Shown: positions 1 through 7,194 of the stretch, piece by piece
Layout of the letters: every line of letters starts with the position of its first letter
Position numbering within the stretch: the first letter of the stretch is position 1
Assembly (NCBI GenBank): GCA_949419965.1
Contig: CASPAC010000028.1
Location: 1-15,667 of the forward strand
DNA: 15,667 bases
Source: Bacteroidales bacterium
GTDB taxonomy: Bacteria > Bacteroidota > Bacteroidia > Bacteroidales > Rikenellaceae
Reading direction: 5' to 3'
Made by a program: the position numbers and the translations under genes
Notes under the pieces: generated by a model
What the model was told of the DNA's origin: nothing
Seen by the model: only the letters and a program-made list of their open reading frames with translations
Database searches by the model: none

Positions 1-527
1 CTTCGGCCACCATCAAGTCGCACCACAACGTGGGCGGTCTGCCCGAGAAGATGAACCTGAAGATCGTGGAGCCGCTGCGGCTGCTGTTCAAGGACGAAGT
101 GCGCCGCGTGGGGCGTTCGCTGGGCATCTCCGACCAGCTGATCGGCCGCCATCCTTTCCCGGGACCGGGCCTTGCGATCCGTATTCTGGGCGACATCACG
201 CCCGAGAAGGTCGAAATTTTGCAGAACGTCGACAGAATCTACATCGACTCCCTGCGGGCCGCCGGTCTCTACGACAAGGTGTGGCAGGCGGGGGCGATCC
301 TGCTGCCCGTCAAGAGCGTGGGCGTCATGGGCGACGAACGCACCTACGAAAGTTGCGTGGCACTGCGCGCCGTGACCTCCACCGACGGCATGACGGCCGA
401 CTGGGTGCACCTGCCCTACGAATTTCTGGCCGACGTGTCGAACGAGATCATCAACAAGGTGCGCGGCGTCAACCGCGTAGTCTACGACATCTCCTCCAAA
501 CCGCCCGCAACCATCGAGTGGGAGTAA
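1..527 (+). CDS. guaA: GMP synthase (glutamine-hydrolysing), C-terminal part
   Basis: This is the 3' end of GMP synthase, which converts XMP to GMP with glutamine as nitrogen donor in cytosolic purine synthesis. The reading frame is open from base 3, so the gene starts outside the window and about 174 residues are visible. The first residues read [13 protein letters not shown], the conserved end of the ATP pyrophosphatase domain. The rest is the C-terminal dimerisation domain, with the hallmark [14 protein letters not shown], the segment [12 protein letters not shown], and the near-invariant ending KPPATIEWE just before the TAA stop. Nothing looks truncated or broken at the 3' end. The family assignment is secure; only the missing N-terminal glutaminase and pyrophosphatase parts cannot be checked. 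Confidence 0.98.
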   Translation, partial: SATIKSHHNVGGLPEKMNLKIVEPLRLLFKDEVRRVGRSLGISDQLIGRHPFPGPGLAIRILGDITPEKVEILQNVDRIYIDSLRAAGLYDKVWQAGAILLPVKSVGVMGDERTYESCVALRAVTSTDGMTADWVHLPYEFLADVSNEIINKVRGVNRVVYDISSKPPATIEWE

Positions 528-551
528 CCGTCTTGATGAGGTGAAAGGTCG

Positions 552-577
552 AAGGTTGGTCCAAGGACCCTTGTTTT
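552..577 (+). terminator. weak terminator-like hairpin after guaA
   Basis: A short hairpin lies 25 bases past the guaA stop. GGTC at 558-561 pairs with GACC at 566-569, AAG/CTT flanks can extend it imperfectly, and TTGTTTT follows at 571-577. The stem is weak, so this is only a candidate. A stronger perfect 8-base inverted repeat, ATGGTGCG (603-610) with CGCACCAT (616-623), follows but has no T run. Confidence 0.3.
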
Positions 578-660
578 CAGCGGGTGTCGGGCAGGGGCGA
601 TGATGGTGCGCCGAACGCACCATTGCCGGAAATCTGCCCGGGCATAAAACTTATCTCTTC

Positions 661-1155
661 ATGAATTTCGCAGCGATCGATTTCGAGACGGCCAACCGCC
701 ACCGGTCGAGCATCTGTTCGGTGGGCGTGGTCGTCGTGCGCAACGGCGAGGTGGCGGAGAAAGTCTATCGGCTGGTCCGGCCGCGCCCGAATTTCTACAG
801 CCGTTTCAACACGGAGGTGCACGGTCTGACCGGCGCCGATACCGACGAGGCGCCTGAGTTCGAGGATGTGTGGCCCGAGATCGACGCACTGATCGACGGG
901 CTGCCGCTCGTGGCGCACAACGCGCCGTTCGACGAGGGGTGCCTGCGGGCCGCGTTCGACCTTTACAGCCTGCCTTACCCCGGCTATCTCTTTTTCTGCA
1001 CCTGCCAGGCGTCGCGCCGCTACTTCGGGCGGCAGCTGCCCAATCATCAGCTGCATACCGTGGCGGCCGCCTGCGGTTATGATCTGCAGAACCATCATCA
1101 TGCTTTGGCCGACGCGGAGGCCTGCGCGCAGATCGCGCTGAAACTTTTCCGGTAG
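661..1155 (+). CDS. DEDDh-family 3'-5' exonuclease (DnaQ/RNase T superfamily)
   Basis: This is a 164-residue single-domain 3'-5' exonuclease of the DnaQ-like DEDDh superfamily, which removes nucleotides from DNA or RNA 3' ends using two metal ions. The catalytic motifs are all visible. ExoI is IDFETA with D7 and E9. ExoII is AHNAPFDEG with D91. ExoIII is HHHALADAEA with H146 and D151. The segment HGLTGAD (54-60) is also typical. The size fits stand-alone members seen in many Bacteroidota rather than a polymerase-linked proofreading domain. The start at 661 places the ExoI motif at residue 7, which is usual. No Shine-Dalgarno is visible. It is preceded by 133 bases of noncoding DNA and followed by a porin gene on the other strand, so it is probably monocistronic. 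The cellular substrate cannot be read from the sequence. Confidence 0.92.
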   Translation: MNFAAIDFETANRHRSSICSVGVVVVRNGEVAEKVYRLVRPRPNFYSRFNTEVHGLTGADTDEAPEFEDVWPEIDALIDGLPLVAHNAPFDEGCLRAAFDLYSLPYPGYLFFCTCQASRRYFGRQLPNHQLHTVAAACGYDLQNHHHALADAEACAQIALKLFR

Positions 1156-1513
1156 CGGTCGGACGATGCCGGTCCGGCGATGCAGTGATCCGGCGAAAAG
1201 TCGGGTGTTCAAGTCCGGATCAGCTCCCGTTTGCTGTCGCAATGCACTGAGAAGCATAGGGCCCGTTGCGGTTTGTGCAGTAGTGCTGTGTCCGGCAGAT
1301 TCCCGGTTGCGGATCGTATGTCCCGAATTCCCCGTATCGAGAATTCCTCCATTGTGAATTTTGAATCGATTCCTCTGCGGGGTCTTGACTCTGGATCCCG
1401 CTCGGCATAGTCTGCAAGCGGTCTCTTCCCTCGCTTAATTGCAGAATTGTGAATTGTGCATTGAGAAATTGCCCCTCTCTGCCCTCGCTTGATCGCAAAG
1501 TCGCAAATCCGCA
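1156..1513. other. intergenic region with heptad repeats and a 22-base direct repeat
   Basis: This 358-base gap between convergent genes has no convincing gene. It holds a short run of 7-base units on the plus strand (GAATTGT at 1444-1450 and 1451-1457, then degenerate copies to 1471). A 22-base direct repeat brackets that run, at 1422-1443 and 1476-1497, with three mismatches and a 54-base period. A further AT-rich patch at about 1349-1370 has the same GTGAATT-like wording. No clear terminator for either flanking gene was found. Confidence 0.6.
1422..1497. repeat. heptanucleotide repeat bracketed by a 22-base direct repeat
   Basis: Two copies of TCTCTnCCCTCGCTTnATnGCA lie at 1422-1443 and 1476-1497. 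Between them are the heptads GAATTGT, GAATTGT, GCATTGA and GAAATTG (1444-1471). A 7-base unit cannot keep a reading frame, which argues for a noncoding microrepeat. The origin is probably slippage or local duplication, but this is inference. Confidence 0.6.
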
Positions 1514-2734
1514 TTACAGCCCCACTTCCATCTGGAAGGTGAATGCCCAGCGCGTGTAGTCGTTCTTGACGGCGCGGGTGCGGTGGTTGTAGGAGAGGTC
1601 GGCCTGGAACTTGATTGCATGGCCGACAAGGTAGTGCGAAACGCCCAGCGTCGTCTGGCTGCGCCGTTCGTAACCGGCGCGCGGCTGCACCTTGCTGCGG
1701 GGAAAGAGCATCGAATTGCGCAGCGCCACTTCCCATCTTTTGCGGATGATGTAACCGGCCTGGACGTTGCAGCCCCAGCCGGTGTAGATCCAGGTGCGGG
1801 CTTCGTCGTCGAAGAGCGGGCGGCCGCAGGTCCGCCCCATGAAGTCGGCGCAGAACGAGAATCCGCGGTATTTCAGCAGGAAGTCGGCGTACCAGTTGCT
1901 GAGATTGCGGCTTGCGCCGTCGGGCAGCAGGTCGCCGCGCTGCCCTTGCGTGCGTACGGCCTTGTGGTTGTAGGAGAACGCTCCGGCGAACATGATCCGG
2001 ACCTGTTCCTCGTGGGCCAGATCGCCCTCCGAGACCTCGCCTTTCTGTTTGAAGCGCCCCAGCGGATAGAACTCCAGCCGTCGTGTGTAGACCAGTCCGC
2101 CGTTGGTCGAACGGCCCCAGTTGCGGCCTTCGCCCAGCGTGACGGAGGATTTGGCCGTGAAGGTGAAGCCTTCGTCGCGGGGCAGGTCGTACTGAACGAA
2201 GATGCCGAAGTCGCGGTCGGAGCCGAATTCGCCGTTGACGATGCTGCGGTCGACGAACTGGAGCAGTCCCGACGAGGTGATCTGCGCGCGGCTGCCCTGT
2301 ATCTTGGTCTGTCCGAGTCCGAAGCTCCAGGCGGCCGAGGGCCGGTAGTAGAGGATGGCGTCGGCGACGATGTCGGAGTTGCTGCGGGCATTGGCGGCGT
2401 GGCCCGTGAATCCCAGCTGGATGTAGTAGACCAGCTTGGGCGAGTAGACGTAGCCGTTGAACTTGACTTGCAGCCGCTTGATGCGCGCCTCGATCTCGCG
2501 GAAGGTGAAATCGCGGTCGAAGGAGAGCCCGACGAGGCTCTGCATCCGCAGACGCATGGTCAGCGCGAAACTTTCGCCCGGGGAGCGGTAGGTGATGCCT
2601 TTGCCGATTTCGATCGCGAACGCCGGAGTGCGGCGTACGGAGTCGGGTTGCGGGGCTGCGGCCGTCGGCCGGGCGCTGAGCAGTGCGCCGAGCAGCAGCA
2701 GGGCGCAGCAGGCGGAACGTAGGTCTGTTTGCAT
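1514..2734 (-). CDS. phosphate-selective-porin-like (OprO/OprP family) outer membrane protein
   Basis: This is a predicted outer membrane beta-barrel of about 406 residues. I chose the start at 2734 (MQTDLRS) over the in-frame ATG at 2761 because it gives a clean signal peptide: a short basic start, the hydrophobic run CCALLLLGALLSA, and a likely cleavage near TAAA at about residue 26. The mature protein alternates hydrophobic and polar residues and is rich in aromatic residues. It has typical porin wording such as RLQVKFNGYVYSPKLVYYIQ, a central WSFGLGQTKIQ segment, and a C-terminal strand ending WAFTFQMEVGL. Length and pattern fit the porin O/P family (PF07396), usually about 380-420 residues. 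The phosphate or pyrophosphate preference of the Pseudomonas members should not be assumed here. It is transcribed alone, away from the recQ group's downstream region. Confidence 0.75.
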   Translation of the reverse strand: MQTDLRSACCALLLLGALLSARPTAAAPQPDSVRRTPAFAIEIGKGITYRSPGESFALTMRLRMQSLVGLSFDRDFTFREIEARIKRLQVKFNGYVYSPKLVYYIQLGFTGHAANARSNSDIVADAILYYRPSAAWSFGLGQTKIQGSRAQITSSGLLQFVDRSIVNGEFGSDRDFGIFVQYDLPRDEGFTFTAKSSVTLGEGRNWGRSTNGGLVYTRRLEFYPLGRFKQKGEVSEGDLAHEEQVRIMFAGAFSYNHKAVRTQGQRGDLLPDGASRNLSNWYADFLLKYRGFSFCADFMGRTCGRPLFDDEARTWIYTGWGCNVQAGYIIRKRWEVALRNSMLFPRSKVQPRAGYERRSQTTLGVSHYLVGHAIKFQADLSYNHRTRAVKNDYTRWAFTFQMEVGL

Positions 2735-2843
2735 GGCCGTAACAATGCAACTACCATGCAAATCATGGTTTTTCTTAATCTGCGCGCGGCCGGTTTTTGA
2801 TGGTTTTCGGGGCAGTGGCTTGTTTTTAGGAAAGCGCAGGCAG

Positions 2844-2873
2844 CGATTAAAACGAACAAGGTCTGCGACCTTG
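2844..2873 (-). terminator. terminator-like hairpin on the minus strand
   Basis: Read leftward, CAAGGTC pairs perfectly with GACCTTG (plus-strand arms 2857-2863 and 2867-2873) around a three-base loop. TTCGTTTT follows. The shape fits an intrinsic terminator for leftward transcription. The nearest leftward gene ends about 570 bases upstream, so it may instead end a short RNA starting near 2960, or be part of a repeated element. Confidence 0.45.
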
Positions 2874-2875
2874 CG

Positions 2876-2922
2876 CCCGGGGCCGGCTTGCGCTATAAGT
2901 GCGACCCCGCAGCCGGCCCGGG
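2876..2922. repeat. large GC-rich inverted repeat (hairpin)
   Basis: The arm at 2876-2888 (CCCGGGGCCGGCT) pairs with 2911-2922 (AGCCGGCCCGGG). This gives 12 base pairs with one bulged G and a 22-base loop. It lies immediately beside the terminator-like hairpin at 2857-2873. No T run follows on the plus strand. Together the two look like one structured unit. Confidence 0.6.
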
Positions 2923-2964
2923 CGGGACCAGAAATGAATTCCCGACCAATGCAAAGACAGTATT

Positions 2965-3095
2965 GTCATTCTGAGGAGGTCGTCGACCGACGAAGAATCT
3001 GTTGCTATAGATTCTTGACCGCAGTGCGTTTGTTATTTCCCTCATTGCGAGGCATAGCCCGTACGGGAAAGATTCTTCACTTCGTTCAGAATGAC
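2965..3095. repeat. MITE/REP-like element with terminal inverted repeats
   Basis: The element starts GTCATTCTGA (2965-2974) and ends TCAGAATGAC (3086-3095), a perfect 10-base inverted repeat. Sub-terminal inverted words are AGAATCT (2994-3000) and AGATTCTT (3070-3077). It is 131 bases long and carries no gene. Sequences of the form GTCATTCTGA...AGAATCT are familiar as dispersed intergenic repeats in many bacteria. On the minus strand they produce the spurious peptide wording CHSERSEES, present here. A transposase-mobilised origin is inference. A related fragment lies near 10533-10557. Confidence 0.65.
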
Positions 3096-3444
3096 ATAAG
3101 GCAAGACTGCGCCCGCAAAAAGAATCTTGACTTGCTCCTCTTGAGAGATATAGTCTGTCCGCGCTTCTGTGCTCGCTGCGAACGACGATTCGCTCCATTC
3201 AGAAATGCCGACGCCGGAATGATTCGGCAGCCAATCCTTTTATTGCTGTTCCGGACGGAAGTTGCGAAAAACCGATGATCATTGTTCGTAGTGCGGTCGG
3301 GGCCGGCTTGGAAAAAGCGCGAATCGGGCAGCGCAAAAGAATCGTGTAAAATGACAGACCCCGAAATCCGACTCGATTTTCGCAGCATCCGGAAACCGCC
3401 GGGTGACGGAATGGGAAGTATGGAGGGATACGGTGAATCGCGGA

Positions 3445-4644
3445 TTACTCCACATAGAGTACCAACCCCTTGAGGTATTCGCCCTCGGGGTGGTAGATGT
3501 TGATGGGGTGGTCGGCCGGCTGGGTGAGCTGGTGGAGGATGCGCACCTTGCGTCCGGCGATGGCGGCGGCGGAGAAGACCGTGGTGCGGAACAGCTCCTT
3601 CGACACGGCCTGCGAGCAGGAGAAGGTGAAGAGGATGCCGCCGGGGCGGATCTGGGCCAGTGCGCGGGCGTTGAGGCGCTTGTAGCCCTGCATGGCGTTG
3701 CCCAACACCTTGTGGTGCTTGGCGAAAGCCGGCGGGTCGAGGATGATGAGGTCGTATTTGTCGCCGATGTCGCGCAGGTATTCCACAGCGTCGGCGGCCG
3801 CTTCGGTGTGCGCGGCGCCGTCGCCGAAGTTCAGACGCATGTTCTCGGTAGCCAGGGTCACGGCCCGCTCCGACGAATCGACCGAGCAGACCTCCCGGGC
3901 GCCGCCCGAGAGGGCATAGACCGAAAAACCGCCCGTGTAGCAGAACGTGTTGAGCACGGTGCGCCCCTTGGCGTAGCGTTTCACCAGTTCGCGGTTTTCG
4001 CGCTGGTCGAGGAAGAACCCGGTTTTCTGCCCCTTTTCCCAGTTGACCATGAACTTCTCGCCGTTTTCGAGCACGACGTGCGACGCATGGTCGGAGGTGC
4101 CCCACAGATAGCCGTCGACGGCTCCGAGGTCGGCCTTGTAGGGGAGCGTCTGCGACGACTTGTCGTAGATGGCCGCAATGCGGTCGCCGTAGGTGGTGCG
4201 GATGGCTTCGGCGATTTCGCGCCGTGCGCGGTACATGCCCACCGAATGGCACTGGACCACGGCCGTGGAGCCGTAGATGTCGACCACGAGCCCCGGCAGC
4301 GAGTCGCCTTCGCCGTGGATCAGGCGGTAGCAGGTGGTCCGGGGGTTGTCCGTGAGGCCCAGCGTGCGGCGCACGTCGTGGGCGACGGCCACGCGGCGGT
4401 TCCACCAAGCCTGGTCGATCGGCTCGCGCTCGAACGACAGCACGCGCACGGCGATCGAGCCGATCTGGTAGTGGCCCTGGGCGATGAAGTCGCCCGAACG
4501 GGTGAAGACCTCGACCAGAGCGCCCTCGGCGATTTGGGATTCCTCCTCGGCCTCGATGCGGTCGATGGCGCCCGAAAAGATCCAGGGATGGCGCCGGGCG
4601 AGCGACTCCTCCTTGCCCTTGCGCAGGTAGACTTGCGGTATCAT
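3445..4644 (-). CDS. rlmI: class I SAM-dependent rRNA methyltransferase, RlmI family
   Basis: This 399-residue protein matches the RlmI family, which makes 5-methylcytosine in 23S rRNA (C1962 in E. coli). An N-terminal PUA-like RNA-binding part covers about residues 1-75 (VYLRKGKEESLARRHPWIFS). A central region follows, then the methyltransferase: GQKTGFFLDQREN (205-217), SAM motif I VLNTFCYTGGFSVYAL (230-245), motif IV DPPAFAK (303-309), and FSCSQ (341-345), where C343 fits the catalytic cysteine. The start at 4644 is fixed by the ATGA overlap with the preceding exonuclease gene. The open frame continues further upstream but has no protein character there. It is the last gene of the recQ group. 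Target and position are inferred from the family and not shown by the sequence. Confidence 0.92.
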   Translation of the reverse strand: MIPQVYLRKGKEESLARRHPWIFSGAIDRIEAEEESQIAEGALVEVFTRSGDFIAQGHYQIGSIAVRVLSFEREPIDQAWWNRRVAVAHDVRRTLGLTDNPRTTCYRLIHGEGDSLPGLVVDIYGSTAVVQCHSVGMYRARREIAEAIRTTYGDRIAAIYDKSSQTLPYKADLGAVDGYLWGTSDHASHVVLENGEKFMVNWEKGQKTGFFLDQRENRELVKRYAKGRTVLNTFCYTGGFSVYALSGGAREVCSVDSSERAVTLATENMRLNFGDGAAHTEAAADAVEYLRDIGDKYDLIILDPPAFAKHHKVLGNAMQGYKRLNARALAQIRPGGILFTFSCSQAVSKELFRTTVFSAAAIAGRKVRILHQLTQPADHPINIYHPEGEYLKGLVLYVE

Positions 4645-5252
4645 GAACGGAATTTTTTGATTTTCGGAGTGCGGAGCAGCTTTTCGTAGATGCGCGTGCA
4701 GACCCAGGCGTCGGTGGCGGCGTAGAGCTGTTGTTTGCCGGTGAGGGTCGCGGCCTCCCAGTTGCTCAGGCGCTGGGCTTTGGAGACGCGCTGTCCCAGC
4801 ACGATGGCCGAGAGCTTGCGCAGGCTCTTCTCCTCGATGCCCCACTGGGGCGCGATGCTCTGGAGGTCGACGAAGCCGCCGTCGCGGAAGTGGCGTATCT
4901 GGCGCAGCGACCGCAGATCGCCGGCGACGTCGGCGCCGATCTTGGGCAGGTTGCGGTTTTCGAGCAGCCGCAGGATGGGCTTGGCCAGAGGTATCTTGTT
5001 GAGCCGGAACAGGTAGCAGCGCTCCGGCGAGGAGAGTTGCAGGAGCGAGACGCGGTGGGTCACTCCCGGGCGGAACGACGGGCGGGTCTCGGTGTCGAAC
5101 CCGACGAGCGGCTGTTCCGAAAGGTACCGGCAGGCGTCGTCGATGTCGCGTTCGTGTTCGATGATGCGTATTTCGCCGCGGAACTCGATGGCCGGAAGCA
5201 GGGCCGTCTGTTCGTTGCTGATCTTATCGATGAATGTGTTTTCGGTGGACAT
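4641..5252 (-). CDS. DEDDy 3'-5' exonuclease domain protein (RNase D / WRN-exonuclease type)
   Basis: This is a 203-residue stand-alone 3'-5' exonuclease of the DEDDy class, related to RNase D and the exonuclease domain of the human Werner helicase. The motifs are GFDTETRPSF (D53, E55), the segment PKIGADVAGDLRSL with D112, a middle VDLQSIAPQWGI, and YAATDAW with Y177 and D181. It has no HRDC domain, so it is shorter than a full RNase D (about 370 residues). It lies 22 bases after recQ, and its TGA overlaps the rlmI ATG as ATGA, which suggests cotranscription and coupled translation. The adjacency to a RecQ helicase suggests a repair role on DNA ends, but a role in RNA 3' trimming is equally compatible with the domain. 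Confidence 0.9.
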   Translation of the reverse strand: MSTENTFIDKISNEQTALLPAIEFRGEIRIIEHERDIDDACRYLSEQPLVGFDTETRPSFRPGVTHRVSLLQLSSPERCYLFRLNKIPLAKPILRLLENRNLPKIGADVAGDLRSLRQIRHFRDGGFVDLQSIAPQWGIEEKSLRKLSAIVLGQRVSKAQRLSNWEAATLTGKQQLYAATDAWVCTRIYEKLLRTPKIKKFRS

Positions 5253-5274
5253 GGATGCGGAAATTCCTGCGAAT

Positions 5275-7182
5275 TTACGGAATTATTCTCAAAATTCCCT
5301 CTTTGTCGGCCTCGATTTTACCCTCGTCGAGGAGCCGCCGGACGGTTTCGGCGATCCGTTCGGGTGCCGCGGCGGTCTTGCCGGTCAGCGTGCGGACGTC
5401 GGCCGGGCCCTCGGCGAGAAGTTGCAGGAGCGAGGCCGAAAGTTCGTCGCGCTGCCGGCCGGCCCGGCGTTTCTCCAGACAGAGGTCGCAGACGCCGCAC
5501 GGCTTGGGCTCCTCGCCGCCGAAATAGGTTTCGAGTTGCAGACTGCGGCATTGCGTGCGGTTGTCGGCGTAGGCGATCATGTGCTCGAAGCGTTCGCGCA
5601 TGAGGTCGTGGCGCTGCCGGTAGGTCTCGGGCGAGATGTAGAGGTCGGCCCGGGGCAGGCGCTCCTCGTCGAAGTAGAGGATGGGCGAGCGGTTGGAGGG
5701 GATGTAGCGGATGACGCGCAGCTGCCACAGGCGTTTGAGCAGCTCCTTGACATGCTCGACGGAGTAGCCGCTCCAGGCGGCGATTTCGCCCTCGTCGATG
5801 GGGCGGAACTCGGTGAAGACCCCGTTGTAGAGGCGCAGCAGCGTGCGGATGAAGTGGTCGAGGTCCTCGCGCCGCACGCGCAGGCGGTAGAGGTCGTCGC
5901 GGCCGACGCAGAAGAGGATGCGTGCCGGATTCTCCTGCGCGTCGGTGAGGGTGAGGTAGCCGTTCTGCTGGAGCAGTTTCAGAGCGCTGGCCACGGTGCC
6001 GGAGTAGAGGTGCTGCCGGGAGCAGAAGTCGTGGATGTTGAAGAGAAACGACGCTCCGGCACCGTCGCCGACACCCACTTGGAGGTAGGACCCGATCTGT
6101 TCGTAGATCTCCTTGACCTTTTCGAGCGGCGGGAACTCCTGTTCGAAGCGTTTGACGATGCGGTCGCTGTCGTCCGAGGAGACCAGCAGCAGGGCGTAGG
6201 CGCGGGCGCCGTCGCGGCCGGCCCGGCCGGCCTCCTGGTAGTAGCTTTCGAGCGAGTCGCACATGGAGTAGTGGACGACGAAGCGCACGTCGGGCTTGTC
6301 GATGCCCATGCCGAAAGCGTTGGTGGCGACCATGATGCGGACCTTGCCGCTGATCCACTCCTCCTGGCGCAGGGCGCGCTCGGCGTGGGGTACTCCGCCG
6401 TGGTAGGCCCGGGCGGCGATCCCCTCGTCGCTCAGCAGCGAGGCGATCTGTTCGGTGCCCTCGCGGGTGCGCATGTAGACGATGCCCGACCCGGGGACAT
6501 TGTGCACCAGGCGCAGGAGCTGGGCGTTCTTGTCGTCGGTGCGGCGGACGCTGTAGGAGAGGTTGGGGCGCGCGAAACTGCTGCGCAGGATGCGGGGTTC
6601 GTCGAAACGCAGGCGGTGCATGATGTCGTCGGCGACGAGCTGCGTGGCCGAGGCCGTGAGGGCCAGAACGGGAACGCCGGGGAGCTTCTCGCGCAGCTCG
6701 GCGATGCGCAGGTAGGCGGGCCGGAAGTCGTAGCCCCATTGCGAGATGCAGTGGGCCTCGTCGACGGCGAGCAGCTGCACGTTCATGCGCACGACGCGCA
6801 GCCGGAACGCTTCCGAAGTCAGCCGCTCGGGAGCCACGTAGAGGAACTTGACGTCGCCGTAGACGCAGTTGTCCAGGGCGATGTCGATCTGCCGGGGCGA
6901 GAGTCCGGAGTGGATGGCCACGGCCGCGATGCGCCGGGCCCGCAGGCGGTCGACCTGGTCCTTCATCAGGGCGATGAGCGGCGTGACGACGATGCAGAGA
7001 CCCTCGCGGGCGAGCGTGGGAACCTGGTAGGTGAGCGACTTGCCGCCGCCCGTGGGCATGAGCGCGAGGGTGTCGCGGCCCGCCAGCACCGACCGGATGA
7101 TCTCGGCCTGCACGGGGCGGAATTCGTCGAAGCCCCAGTAGCGCCGCAGCACGTCGTATATTTTCTCCTCGCCGGGTTGCAT
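5275..7182 (-). CDS. recQ: RecQ-family ATP-dependent DNA helicase
   Basis: This 635-residue superfamily 2 helicase unwinds DNA 3' to 5' during recombination and fork repair. Visible motifs are motif 0 FRPVQAEII (21-29), Walker A MPTGGGKS (42-49), DEAHCISQWGYDFRPAY (141-157, DEAH box and aromatic-rich loop), TASAT (176-180) and YYQEAGRAGRDG (314-325). A four-cysteine zinc site is present (C545, C562, C565, C568) with the same 17-3-3 spacing as E. coli RecQ. It is displaced, however, because about 190 residues containing winged-helix-like segments separate the helicase core from it. The short tail after the zinc site shows no clear HRDC domain. The start gives motif 0 at the usual distance. A TAATTTTG box ends only five bases before the ATG. 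First gene of the recQ-exonuclease-rlmI unit. Confidence 0.95.
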   Translation of the reverse strand: MQPGEEKIYDVLRRYWGFDEFRPVQAEIIRSVLAGRDTLALMPTGGGKSLTYQVPTLAREGLCIVVTPLIALMKDQVDRLRARRIAAVAIHSGLSPRQIDIALDNCVYGDVKFLYVAPERLTSEAFRLRVVRMNVQLLAVDEAHCISQWGYDFRPAYLRIAELREKLPGVPVLALTASATQLVADDIMHRLRFDEPRILRSSFARPNLSYSVRRTDDKNAQLLRLVHNVPGSGIVYMRTREGTEQIASLLSDEGIAARAYHGGVPHAERALRQEEWISGKVRIMVATNAFGMGIDKPDVRFVVHYSMCDSLESYYQEAGRAGRDGARAYALLLVSSDDSDRIVKRFEQEFPPLEKVKEIYEQIGSYLQVGVGDGAGASFLFNIHDFCSRQHLYSGTVASALKLLQQNGYLTLTDAQENPARILFCVGRDDLYRLRVRREDLDHFIRTLLRLYNGVFTEFRPIDEGEIAAWSGYSVEHVKELLKRLWQLRVIRYIPSNRSPILYFDEERLPRADLYISPETYRQRHDLMRERFEHMIAYADNRTQCRSLQLETYFGGEEPKPCGVCDLCLEKRRAGRQRDELSASLLQLLAEGPADVRTLTGKTAAAPERIAETVRRLLDEGKIEADKEGILRIIP

Positions 7183-7186
7183 ACGA

Positions 7187-7194
7187 CAAAATTA
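7187..7194 (-). promoter_or_regulatory. -7 box candidate directly before recQ
   Basis: Read leftward this is TAATTTTG, an exact TAnnTTTG match. Its end lies five bases from the recQ ATG, so transcription would begin at or within a base or two of the start codon, giving a leaderless or near-leaderless message. No good -33 TTTG is visible upstream, only an A/T-rich pyrimidine stretch, so support is moderate. Confidence 0.45.

Larger units (their letters stand above)
2762..3444. other. long intergenic region with structured and repeat-like elements
   Basis: This stretch of about 680 bases between the porin start and the methyltransferase stop has no convincing gene. From left to right it holds a terminator-like hairpin facing left (2845-2873), a large GC-rich hairpin (2876-2922), and a 131-base element with inverted ends (2965-3095). 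From 3096 to 3444 I see no recognisable structure or promoter. The short open frames on both strands lack codon character and overlap the repeats. Confidence 0.6.

Noticed and set aside
1209..2750. 513-codon minus-strand frame over the porin gene
   Set aside because: It is Arg/Pro/His-rich and lacks domain signals. The alternative frame gives a signal peptide and porin features.
2853..2930. Possible tRNA suggested by the GC-rich hairpins
   Set aside because: No cloverleaf, no TTCRA T-loop and no acceptor stem could be drawn.
2592..3278. 228-codon plus-strand frame across the porin start and the repeat region
   Set aside because: It spans the porin signal peptide antisense and the MITE-like element, and shows wording produced by known noncoding repeats.
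4645..4845. N-terminal extension of the methyltransferase to 4845
   Set aside because: The extension overlaps the exonuclease gene in another frame and lacks protein character. The ATGA overlap and the PUA-like start support 4644.
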